Shown here: in pieces, positions 54,220 to 63,359 of the stretch
Position numbering within the stretch: position 1 is the stretch's first letter
Layout: each line of letters begins with the position of its first letter
Assembly: GCA_014904845.1 (NCBI GenBank)
Contig: MU119341.1
Location: 62,001-126,000, forward strand
From: Acephala macrosclerotiorum
Lineage: Eukaryota; Ascomycota; Leotiomycetes; Helotiales; Mollisiaceae
Direction of reading: 5' to 3'
DNA: 64,000 nt
Notes under the pieces: generated by a model
Database searches by the model: none
What the model saw: the letters and a program-made list of their open reading frames with translations, nothing else
Told to the model about the DNA's origin: nothing
Program-made: the position numbers and the translations under genes

Positions 54220-54958
54220 TTAACTTGTGGCAAACAAAGTATCCTCGTCTCTCAGGTATTCTCCACAATCTGCCTGTCTGAAGCAGGTAATACCAGTCGG
54301 ATCTAATCGCCTCGCCTCTTGCGTGCTTCTCGCAGTAACTCCAAAGCCTAATGGGGTGTCGTTCATCGAATAGACAACAACACCTTGATGCTCCGGGCAA
54401 TCCTCTGACCATCTGCCTACGTGGGCCTTAACAACATGACCACCATACAGGAAGGGCATCTCTGCACAACGATTAGCATGAGCATCTCCTGATAATGGTA
54501 GAAAGCCATGTAACTATCCAGCCTCTCCATGGTAAACTGACCTCCATTCGCTTTAACCCAGACTTTGTACCTCGCATGCTCTGCTAGAATCGGTAGGGCC
54601 GTAATATGAAGTCTAAACTTGCCCGACTTGGTATATTTCCCTATTATTTTTTAGGGATGCGCCAATAGATTAGAGCTGGGTCCTACCTAAGCATGTTCCC
54701 AGCGACAGAAGTTTATCTCTCGATATCGAGGTGGCCAGGTTGGCAAGGGAAAGTCGCACATAGTAACATCTCGACTGGTGAAGGCGGAATACATATCGGT
54801 CATTTGGATCGTCGGACAAAGGCGCGATCCTGGCACGTCAGTAATTGTCCTTGTTCTTACTACTAGACTCTGGCTTACAAGTTCTTGAGGGATGTTCCAG
54901 TGTAACTGGCAAGCTTCGTGAAGAGAGTCTGGGTCTCTGTCTCCGTGAGGGGCCGCAT
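54220..54958 (-). CDS. NIP7: 60S ribosome subunit biogenesis factor Nip7
   Basis: PUA-domain RNA-binding protein needed for 27S pre-rRNA processing and 60S assembly. Four exons: 54879-54958, 54687-54829, 54542-54640 and 54220-54461, 187 aa, the usual family length. All introns are short GT-AG (TT|GTAAGC...GCCAG, TTAG|GTAGGA...AATAG, GGAG|GTCAGT...GTGCAG). Reading: [86 protein letters not shown], then the PUA domain ([46 protein letters not shown]). Divergent from NOC3 with 215 bp between start codons. Confidence 0.96.
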
Positions 54959-55173
54959 TTTGCTCTTTGTTCCGAGTACCCTAGATTGATGTAATTGGGA
55001 GTGATTGCACAAACTCTTGTGGTGCTGCTCGTAGTCTTGGGGATGTTGGAGTTGCGATTTGGAGCTCCACGAAACTTTGGCGGGGGTCCGAACTTTTTTT
55101 CTTCGGAGCGGCCGCGTCAAAATTCAAGCATTCCGCAGAGACTTCCTCAACCCACAGCATACCACGGCATACC
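54959..55173. promoter_or_regulatory. Bidirectional promoter region NIP7 / NOC3
   Basis: 215 bp between the start codons of two 60S biogenesis factors, short enough to act as one shared promoter. No TATA box is evident. Confidence 0.55.
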
Positions 55174-57204
55174 ATGGCCAGGATACCAGCAACCAAGCGG
55201 CGGAAGCTGACGCCTCCAAGGACCGATGGAGAAGACTCCTCGCCCTCAACCCTTGAGCGCGAACCCGAAACCAGTGCATTTTTCCAGCAAGCTTCAAGCT
55301 GGAATCTAGAACAGGACTACGAGACAAGACCTCGAAAGGGAAGAAAGAAGGAAAAGGAGAGCACACGATTACCGATTAAGACTGCAGAGGGATTGATCCA
55401 GCAGGCCGAGGCGCCAGAGGATGCCGCAGACAGTGATCTAGAATGGCTTGGGGCGGAGGGGTCTGGGGAGGAGGAAGTGAAGGAGGAAATACCGAAGGAG
55501 CCCACTATTCCAGTCAAACAGCAGATCCTGGAAGCACAAGAAGAGATGGCTCGGATAGCCTTGATGCTCACGCAAGAGGATCCGGAAGAACATGTCGGCG
55601 CTTTCAAAGTCCTTGCAAATTTCGGACAATCACATAATGCCACAATCAAGAAGTTGGCATTGAGGGTTCAGTTAGCAGTCTACAAAGATGTCATTCCAGG
55701 ATACCGAATACGACCGCTCTCCGAGGAAGATATGGAGACCAAAGTGTCAAAGGATGTGCGAAGACTACGAGCATACGAGCAGGCTTTGGTTGGAGGATAT
55801 CAAGGATACGTTCGTGCATTAGCAAAGCTGGCGCAGACTCCCAGCAGATGGTCCAAGGGTGGAGGTCCTAGTCTGGCCAATATCGCCATATCCTGCGCGT
55901 GTACTCTTCTAGTTGAAGTTCCTCACTTCAACTTCCGCAGTGATTTGTTGAAGATTCTGGTTGGGAAACTGAGCACTCGGAGAGTGGACAATGATTTTGT
56001 TAAATGTCGAGAAACGATCGAGACCTTGTTCCGGGATGACGACGACGGAACACCTTCCTTGGATGCTGTGTCGATACTCACAAAGATGATGAAGGGCAAA
56101 GGATACCGGGTTGACGAGAGCGTGTTGAATACTTTCCTACATCTACGATTACTGTCAGAGTTCTCTTGGAAAGCCTCAACGAATTACATCGAAAAGCCGA
56201 AGGATGGTGATAACTTTGGCGGGAAGAATCTCAAGGAAAAGAGGGTATTCCGGACGAAGAAGGAAAGGAAGCTGATGAAGGAGAGAAAGGTTATTGAGAA
56301 AGAGATGAAGGCAGCAGATGCCACTGTCAGTCACGAGGACCGAGACCGAATGCAGTCCGAAACGCTGAAACTCGTCTTCGTGACGTACTTCCGTATTCTG
56401 AAGATGCGCTCGCCGAATCTGATGAGTGCTGTCCTGGAAGGTCTGGCTCGATACGCACATCTCATCAACCAAGATTTCTTCGGAGACTTGCTCGAGGCGT
56501 TGAAAGACCTCATTGGCCAGGCCGAGACGGGTGATGATGTGGAAGAGGGCGAAGAGGAAGACGAACAGACTACCAGAAATTTGACTCGAGAAGCACTTCT
56601 TTGCATCATCACCGCATTTGCTTTGCTTGAAGGCCAGGATGCTGCGAGAGCTCAATCAACACTCAGTCTCGACCTGAGTTTCTTCATTACGCACTTATAC
56701 CGCACTCTCTACGCTCTGTCGCTCAATGCAGACATCGAGCTCAGTGCCAAGTCGCTTCATCTTCCGGATCCTAACGGCCCATCACCGGCGCAATCAGCCA
56801 CCACGAACAAGATCAACGTGCAAACGACCACCGTCCTCCTTCTCAAGTCTCTCACCTCAATCCTCACCCCAACCCTTGGAGCCCGCGCCGTCCCGCCGCT
56901 ACGAATTGCAGCGTTCACCAAGCAGCTCCTCACATCATCGCTTCACTTACCAGAAAAGTCATGCATAGCGATGACCGGGCTTTTGGACAAAGTAACCAAG
57001 ACTCACGAAAAGAAGATTGCTTCACTTTGGAACACCGAAGAGAGAAGAGGAGATGGAACTTTTGATGCACTTGGTCAGGAGGTTGAGGGTAGCAATCCAT
57101 TTGCTGCGACCGTGTGGGAAGGGGAGCTGCTGAGAAAGCATTTTTCTCCTGCTGTCAGAGATGGTGTCAAGACCATGGAGAAAAATGTTCTGGGTTTGAG
57201 ATAA
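55174..57204 (+). CDS. NOC3: Nucleolar complex-associated protein 3
   Basis: Pre-60S assembly factor that partners Noc2 and is also linked to replication licensing. Single exon, 676 aa. Basic N-terminus with a likely nuclear signal (ATKRRKLTPP, KGRKKEKEST). The NOC3p domain follows: RIALMLTQEDPEEHVGAFKVLANFG, LAVYKDVIPGYRIRPLSEEDMETKVSKDVRRLRAYEQALV. A HEAT-like helical region comes next (ISCACTLLVEVPHFNFRSDLLKILV), then a charged hinge (KKERKLMKERKVIEKEM), and the CBF/Mak21 domain (VFVTYFRILKM, SAVLEGLARYAHLINQDFFGDLLEAL), with an acidic loop VEEGEEEDEQ and a conserved end (NPFAATVWEGELLRKHFSP). Intact and of normal length. Confidence 0.95.
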   Translation: MARIPATKRRKLTPPRTDGEDSSPSTLEREPETSAFFQQASSWNLEQDYETRPRKGRKKEKESTRLPIKTAEGLIQQAEAPEDAADSDLEWLGAEGSGEEEVKEEIPKEPTIPVKQQILEAQEEMARIALMLTQEDPEEHVGAFKVLANFGQSHNATIKKLALRVQLAVYKDVIPGYRIRPLSEEDMETKVSKDVRRLRAYEQALVGGYQGYVRALAKLAQTPSRWSKGGGPSLANIAISCACTLLVEVPHFNFRSDLLKILVGKLSTRRVDNDFVKCRETIETLFRDDDDGTPSLDAVSILTKMMKGKGYRVDESVLNTFLHLRLLSEFSWKASTNYIEKPKDGDNFGGKNLKEKRVFRTKKERKLMKERKVIEKEMKAADATVSHEDRDRMQSETLKLVFVTYFRILKMRSPNLMSAVLEGLARYAHLINQDFFGDLLEALKDLIGQAETGDDVEEGEEEDEQTTRNLTREALLCIITAFALLEGQDAARAQSTLSLDLSFFITHLYRTLYALSLNADIELSAKSLHLPDPNGPSPAQSATTNKINVQTTTVLLLKSLTSILTPTLGARAVPPLRIAAFTKQLLTSSLHLPEKSCIAMTGLLDKVTKTHEKKIASLWNTEERRGDGTFDALGQEVEGSNPFAATVWEGELLRKHFSPAVRDGVKTMEKNVLGLR

Positions 57205-57411
57205 TCCCAAATGAAATAGAATGATACCCTGCCACTGCTCGTGGTCATGCACGCCAATTTATTCTCGTTGAAATTACCATGTGCACGCTGTTTCCCCTCT
57301 TTTGCCTGCCCCCTACCTGTTCCAAAGTCCCTCTCGCAGTTCTAGACAATTGCCAGCGCTTCCCGTAGCTACGTCTATCTTCCGTCCATCCTCCACCCCT
57401 CCTCCGTTCCG

Positions 57412-57887
57412 TCACGACGATGAGTAGTTCTTCAAGTCCTTAGCATTGATCACAACCTGACCGTCTGCATCAATCCTGGCTTGGGCAATCCTGCACAACA
57501 TCGCCGCAAAAGCCTTGTCATGAGTCGTCTGCGTCTTCCAATCTAGACTCGTCAAAGCAGACAGTGAAATTGAGAAAGCATTGATGATGATGCTTGCTAC
57601 CGTGAGCTCTAAATTATCATCAGTGCCCGCTCTCGTGTCTGCTTTGCATAAGGACGATTTACTTCTCAAGTGGTTTGTGTTCTCAGGTTTGAGACTTGCA
57701 ATCGCACCAATGACTAGGCCGGCTACGGAGAGGGCGATCGAGAGGTAGACGACGAAGCGTTTCCAGAACTTCGCGGTCATGAAAAATGGCCCCTGGATGG
57801 GTTAGAAATGCGAGCTAACTACGGGAAGGAAGCAAAGACCCATACCTCATCCTCCTCAGCTGTGCCCTGCCCGATTGACGAAGCCAT
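57412..57887 (-). CDS. Small hypothetical membrane protein
   Basis: Exon 1 is 57846-57887 (MASSIGQGTAEEDE) and exon 2 57412-57792, giving 140 aa. The intron is GAG|GTATGG...CATCCAG, phase 0. One clear membrane helix lies near the N-terminus (VVYLSIALSVAGLVIGAIA) and a second hydrophobic segment in the middle (VASIIINAFSISLSALTSL). A further in-frame 54-nt intron is possible inside exon 2 (GTAAATC...AATTTAG, branch CTGATGATAA), which would remove 18 polar residues. No family recognised. Tail-to-tail with NOC3, 207 bp away. Confidence 0.65.
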
Positions 57888-58928
57888 GGTGTCGCGTGAA
57901 GCGCGTGAGCGCGTCCTTCTCCTTTTCCTCGATCCAACTCTCTTGGGTCGAAAGCTAAAGGTTTGTTCCTTGCGCTTGATGACTCCAGAAAGTCATAGAA
58001 GTATAATTTATAAGGCTGAAGGAAGAACACGGATTTTAAGAAACGTTGTTGTCCCCATCCCTCAATTGCATTTGATTGTCTCAAAATCAGCACGCAAATC
58101 AAAGTTTGGTGGCACATGATCCTTGTTGGTGATCGTGTTCAGCCTTGGCGGTGTAATTATCTAATTTCTGCGCGACGACAGCTTGTCTGCCTTGTAACAT
58201 TGTACTCGAAATACCTCAGCCCTCGTTCAAGAGAATAGAAGAAATTCCAGTAGTCTTTGGGCAAGCTACTTACAACAGGTAGATGTGACAAATCGAAGGC
58301 CTGCAAGGGTTCGCTTAATTCAGGGACGTCCTCTGCTACTAACAACGCGTCTCACGCGGGAAAAGAAAGCTTGATCTGTTTCCTCTTGTAGAAAGAATCC
58401 GTCTTATGCAGTTCTCCCTGGTCAGCGAGTGCGAACCGAGTGTTCAATGAAGATTTGTGTCGTTTCAGAACACTGGCGATCGATCTTTTTTGGATCCTCT
58501 TACTTGCCTAATCCGGAAAGTGGGGTACGATGGCGTACGCAGAGAAACCGCGAGCCTGGTGCATGTCTAACAGCGCCTGCGAGTCACTCCGTATATATAG
58601 TTGCATTGTGCAACCACTTGTGCTCACTTTGTTCCTCCCTCTTAAAACATTTTCCTCGCTCATGATTAAGTGTCGCCGAACGAAGAAACGTCCCTGTCAG
58701 CGAACAAAAATAATTAATTTATTGATACAGAGCAATTTTCACTTATCCATAAGTGTATCAATCTAATTTACTACTTCTACGGTTTTATATACATAATGCG
58801 GCTTTATTATATATTGTGATAAGGTTAATTAGTCGCAGTCTGAATATATCCTCATCAGAGAGATCCCTGAATCCGATTCTTTCAGCACAGTTATCGCTCT
58901 CAAACCTTCTTCAATTCAGATTGCCCCT
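57888..58928. other. Gene-free stretch, increasingly AT-rich
   Basis: About 1 kb without a supported gene. A TATATATAG word lies near 58591. AT-rich patches at 58700-58860 continue around the truncated hydrolase copy that follows. Confidence 0.5.
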
Positions 58929-59380
58929 TTACATCTTCAGCGCTTTAAACTTTTCCGTAGCATCTACTAGCGCCTCCTTAATCTTGTTCTCATGTGCACT
59001 ATGCCCACAATCTGCTATAACCAAATACTCTACATTCGAATTCTCCTTCCCTCCAAGTGCCTGATACAAATCCCAACTCGTCTTTGCCGGACAAACAATA
59101 TCATATCTGCCCTGCACAATAAATATCGGTAAATGCTTAATTTTATATGCCTCTTCAATCAATTGCCCATCGCGCATCCACCCAGCGTTGAGAAAGAAGT
59201 GGCACTCAATGCGAGCGAACGCAAGCACCCATTTTGGATTCTCTGCCTGACTTCGCGAAATATTGAAAGCCGAAATCAGATAATCAGTAGATGGATCTAT
59301 CCCATTGAACGCTTTACAACTCAATAACTCTTTGGATAAATTAATTAACGACCATTCATATATAAATTAGCGTAACTGTT
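58929..59380 (-). pseudogene. Proline iminopeptidase (alpha/beta hydrolase), C-terminal fragment
   Basis: Prolyl aminopeptidases of the S33 family are ~310 aa; only the last ~140 remain here, ending in a normal stop at 58929. Retained: LAFARIECHFFLNAGWMRDGQLIEE, the segment LPIFIVQGRYDIVCPAKTSWDLYQALGG that carries the catalytic Asp, and CGHSAHE with the catalytic His. The N-terminal half, including the nucleophile Ser (GGSWGS motif), is absent. Upstream of about 59380 the sequence turns AT-rich with no related frame. It is therefore a truncated copy left in a decayed region; the MITE starts 205 bp upstream. Confidence 0.75.
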
Positions 59381-59585
59381 CTAAGTAATTTGTTACTCTA
59401 TATTCATAAAGATGCCGTTGAGATATATTTCAGCATCATAGAAAATGGACGTTAAAAAACTAGCTAAACATAGATTGGAACCATTTAATCAATTTACAGG
59501 ATGAAACGAGGCCTCTTGGCGTATATGAGATCGTAGAAGTATCCGATTAGACCAAAGCACTAGAATACAAGAAAATTGTTTTGTG

Positions 59586-59845
59586 TTACTCTCCCCCCCC
59601 CTAAATAAATGTAATTATGGGGCAACCCCTAGTAACGAAAGATCTCAGTGGCTATGCGCCCTGGTTGCCTCAAAGCACAGGTCAAAAACTGGTCGGATCT
59701 GAGCACAGGGTACCTAGAGAAGGTTCAAAAGGTCTGCTGGGCCCTTCAATATAGTGATTTTTACTGGCCCAGTGCCCCAGTATCCTACCCGCAACGTACC
59801 CGCAAAGTACCCACAATTACATTTATTTAGGGGGGGGGAGAGTAA
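59586..59845. mobile_element. 260-bp MITE with perfect terminal inverted repeats and TA flanks
   Basis: Both outer arms are exact inverted copies of about 31 bp: TTACTCTC, nine C, then TAAATAAATGTAATT at 59586, and the complement ending at 59845 (nine G, then AGAGTAA). Counting TA as target duplication, the element proper starts CTCTCC, a Tc1/mariner- or Stowaway-type MITE. The core (GCGCCCTGG...CAGTGCCCC) has no coding capacity. Perfect arms suggest recent insertion. Confidence 0.85.
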
Positions 59846-59948
59846 GGTATTAATTTTTTTTTATCGGAGTGACAAGGGTCACGCTTCGGTTTACAGGGAT
59901 TTTCGCTTTCCAGGACGTCTCTTACAAAGTAAGACAACTTGTGCAATA

Positions 59949-60784
59949 ATGGGGTCGATATCTACGAAACCCCCACCAACGAAAGTGGTGCTTATACCAT
60001 GGGATCCCGATTCCCCGGAACATGTGGAAAGAATGGTCCAGCAGCGGATTGCGTGTGGGTGGAATGCATCGCGCGTACCAGAATGGCAAATACGACAGCG
60101 CCAAGGGAGGAAGAATTTGCAATGGGTGGTATGTAGGTCTCCTTCACTTTTCACGCATTGGTTTAGAACTGATGTTACTAGGTCATTGACGAGTCTGAAC
60201 CAAACCGGCAAGAGCATCTTTCAAGGCATATCATAGCCTTTCCGAAACAAACCATCGCATTGGTGGACACTGCATCGTCCCTCGGTGGGAAACCTCGACA
60301 ACCGGATTTGGGTCCGTCGTTCATTCCCGTGGGTCACATATCACTGGACATCGAATACGAGAACCCGGAATTCAATGAACCCACTCCAGGAACCTTCTTC
60401 ATATGTGCATTCTGGATCTCGGACGCTCTGCAAGGTTCTGGCTTAGGCCGAGCTGCGATGGATATCGTGGAGGCAACAGCGATTTCAGAACCTCTGTGTG
60501 CCAAAAGACTGGCATTAAGTACTTCAAATAAGGATGATCCTAATAGAGCCGAGAGGTTCGCTGCTTTGAAGTGGCCTATACCAAAGGCACGGCGTAATCC
60601 GTTTCCTCGACAGATGAGTTGCTAACGTGGAAAGGTAACGAATCAAGAATGGTACGGGAGAAGAGGATATGAAGTTTATAGAAAGGTTGATCAGATGTGG
60701 AGTACGGACGATGAGACAGGCAAGACGTGGTGGACTCCTGGTGTGTTTATGAGGAAGGATATTGCAGTCAAAGCCACTGAATGA
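59949..60784 (+). CDS. GNAT-family N-acetyltransferase
   Basis: Acetyl-CoA-dependent transferase, substrate unknown. Exons 59949-60128, 60182-60586 and 60635-60784, 244 aa. Intron 1 is GTG|GTATGT...TTACTAG. Intron 2 (48 nt) is best read as GC-AG: CCAAAG|GCACGG...GCTAACGTGGAAAG, with a perfect branch point; it joins WPIPK to VTNQEWYGRRGYEVYRKVD. Without splicing the frame ends early at 60625. GNAT features: VGHISLDIEY (beta4), FFICAFWISDALQGSGLGRAAMDIVE (acetyl-CoA loop with GSGLGRAAM), RLALST, NQEWYGRRGYEVY. N-terminal MGSISTKPPPTKVVLIPWDPDSPEHVERM is typical of fungal members. The MITE lies about 100 bp upstream and may affect the promoter. Confidence 0.85.
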
Positions 60785-60933
60785 CTTAGGCTACTATTTG
60801 GAGGTATTCACAAATAGAAATGATGGAAATCGGAAATCGGATTAACTCATTCGTGTAGAACGATGATTGGGTTTTGGATTCGAACTACGAGGAGATGAAT
60901 TGCTGCAGGCAAGTCTATCTTGCCTGGACCCGT

Positions 60934-62642
60934 TCACATCGATCCTCGTTGGCGGTAAAGTTCATCGATCTCGCTGGCATACTCCTCTACCGTGGCTCGC
61001 CTATTGACTGTTCCTTTCCCTGCTACCCGCTTGATCGGCTTCACTCTCTTTGCGAGCATGATCATCTCCTTTTCAACACTAATCATGCTAGACATATTGC
61101 TGTTGATCGATTCAACCAAGGCCAGATCCTTTCCTTCTCAGCCTCAGCCTCATCCTCTATCTCCTCGTCCATTTCTACGATTAAGAAAGGCACTTCTCGT
61201 CCATCACCGCCCATAAGACACGCTTTCGCACTGGGATCCTTCATGAACAACCCTTCTACATGCGTAGCGTTGAATTTCGTCAAGCTGCTCAATTTAACAA
61301 AATCGTCCGTCCGTCCGTCCACAATATAGCCACAGCCCCTTCTTCCCAGGATCAGTATTCTCCCTCCACACATCTTTCGTCCGATAGACATCCAGGTTCG
61401 GGAAGACATGGAAGATGATCTGTGTGCGTGCTTCTTCTGGATCCCTGTGACACACAATCACGGATTCGAAAAGGTCGTCTTGGAATGGCCAGAACTGAAA
61501 CCCAGTGGAAGGGTCGAAGTTGTACCACATTCAATCCTCTTTTGCAGTTCCTCGGAGTCCATAAGATCCTACTTCCGTGCCCCCCATGATGGTTTGCAAT
61601 TTTACATTAGGAAATGTTGTGAGGATGTCTCCAGTTTTGTGGTGTAATAGTGCACCACCCCAACTGATGGCCCTCATGTGTCGCATGTGCTCGAGGTACG
61701 TTAGATTTTCAGCAGGTCCTTTCAAGACAAATGGGACGTAGACTCCAGCATCAGCTTGGGTTTGGACATGCAGAGCGTCCATGTATGGTGCTGTCATGGG
61801 CATAGGCGAATCGGATGGAAGAAGAATGGGTATGACGCCAGACTCGATTGGCATGTTTACATGGAAGAAGATTCCTAGGATCCAGGATGGCGGGAGTGGG
61901 ATGCCAGTTTTGAGTGAAGAGAACATTGTATGTAGAAAGCCAGTGTTGAGCAAACTCGTCGTGTAGGATGTGAACCTAACTGGTTTTGGAAGACCTTTCT
62001 CATATGAGGACTTGAGTTTCGTAGTTCGCGCCTGCTGCTGTGGACTACTCACCTGTCGCCCCGGAAGTGTGCATGATGAGTATTGGTCCATCTTTGATTT
62101 CATCCCATGTTCTAGTGTAGGGATAATGGTCCGCAGGCTCTTTAGCCGCAAAGTATTTGAACGGCGGCATTTTTAAGAATGCGAAGTCGTCGGCTTCGGG
62201 CCGAAGAGTATCCCACGTTGAGATCTCTTCTGATGCGTCTAAGATTCTGCACCTAGTATTCTCCAAAAGATTGAGTTGCGCTTGTTTGGTGTTTTGATCC
62301 AGAGGAAACAAGATCTGTTAAACCACATAAGCAATTGTTGTTTTTAAGGATCAGATGGTAGACCTGTCGTTGAGTCTTAAGGGCAGCGAAGTAGAGGAAA
62401 GCGTAACGAAGGTCGTTTCTACCAATGTAGGCCACGACGTCGAAGCTCGAAGCCTTCCCCAATTTTTGATCTGGCCACCACGACATCCTGTCCACTGCCT
62501 TTGCGAGCTGTGCGTAAGTGAAGGAGACATATCCATCGGCAAGTTTCATCGATCTTGGAGTGGTAGCATAAGGCCTATCTGGCGTGCCTCGAGCTCGTTC
62601 ATCCACCCAGATAGCATATGGTTTCCTTTCCTTGATAAACAT
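60934..62642 (-). pseudogene. Adenylate-forming (NRPS-like) enzyme, decayed
   Basis: AMP-binding enzyme of the fungal NRPS-like group; only the adenylation region is visible. Readable parts, joined by two good introns (CAG|GTCTAC...TTTAACAG and ACAG|GTGAGT...GAGAAAG): YAIWVDERARGTPDRPYATTPRS, FTYAQLAKAVDRMSWW, the P-loop MHTSGATGLPKPVRF, SLLNTGFLHTM, IMGGTEVGSYG, FVKLSSLTKFNATHVEGL and the tail KRVAGKGTVNRRATVEEYASEIDELY. Lesions: an in-frame TGA at 61531-61533 between KED and MWYNFDP; an extra GGAC unit in a (GGAC)4 run at about 61307-61322 that shifts the frame within CGRTDD; and a one-base loss before LVESINSN near 61120. The C-terminal thiolation/reductase domains expected in longer relatives are not visible. 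Confidence 0.8.
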
Positions 62643-63359
62643 CTTCCACAGTCATCAGCAGAACTGAATCGAGGTCAACAGAATCGTCCCAAGAAGTCTC
62701 TCAGCTGAGGACACGACTTTGTATGGAGGCATCAGCCCGTCGGGAGGTACCTCCAAAGCCTAAGAAGGAACTACACGAAGGCGCCAATAAGAGCGAGACG
62801 CATCTAGCCCATCTCCCGCCTGCCTTCATGACCTAGACGATTGTAGAAAATCGTTTCTCCGACTTCTCCGCATTCTCCAGATAGTGTCTGATTATTGCAA
62901 GGCTTGACAGTGTTCTACACGAAAGGAAGTTGCTGATTTGACAGATGGTCGCAAGGGTCCTGCTCTGGTGACATCGACCGGCACTAAGATCTTACTGGCA
63001 CGTTAAACCAGAGTCGTTTGGGTAAGCAGCGCGGTATCACTTCAAAAACACCTGTGAGCTGGGAATTCAGAGGCTCTCTTACCACTAGATTCCCCGGCAG
63101 CTCTCGACACGCGCATTGAACAAAGAGAAGCGAGGAACAAAATAAAAAGCATGGACTCTTCCACTTCAGCCAGGTCGAGTCAAGTCACAAGTATGTAGAA
63201 CGAGAAGATAATGGGTATTTCGATTTCTTTTGTTCTGATGTCTTCAAGGACATGTGCGTTCTGTTCTTTCTGAGGTATATCCTTCCCAATGCTATGTACC
63301 GTCCCAATGCTGATCCCCAACGCCATCGCTATGAAAACTCAAATCAATGCAAGAGGTGT
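62643..63359. other. Intergenic stretch, nothing recognised
   Basis: About 720 bp upstream of the NRPS-like pseudogene and downstream of the phosphodiesterase-like gene. Plus-strand frames from 63252 run antisense through the coding region that follows and are not supported. Confidence 0.5.
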
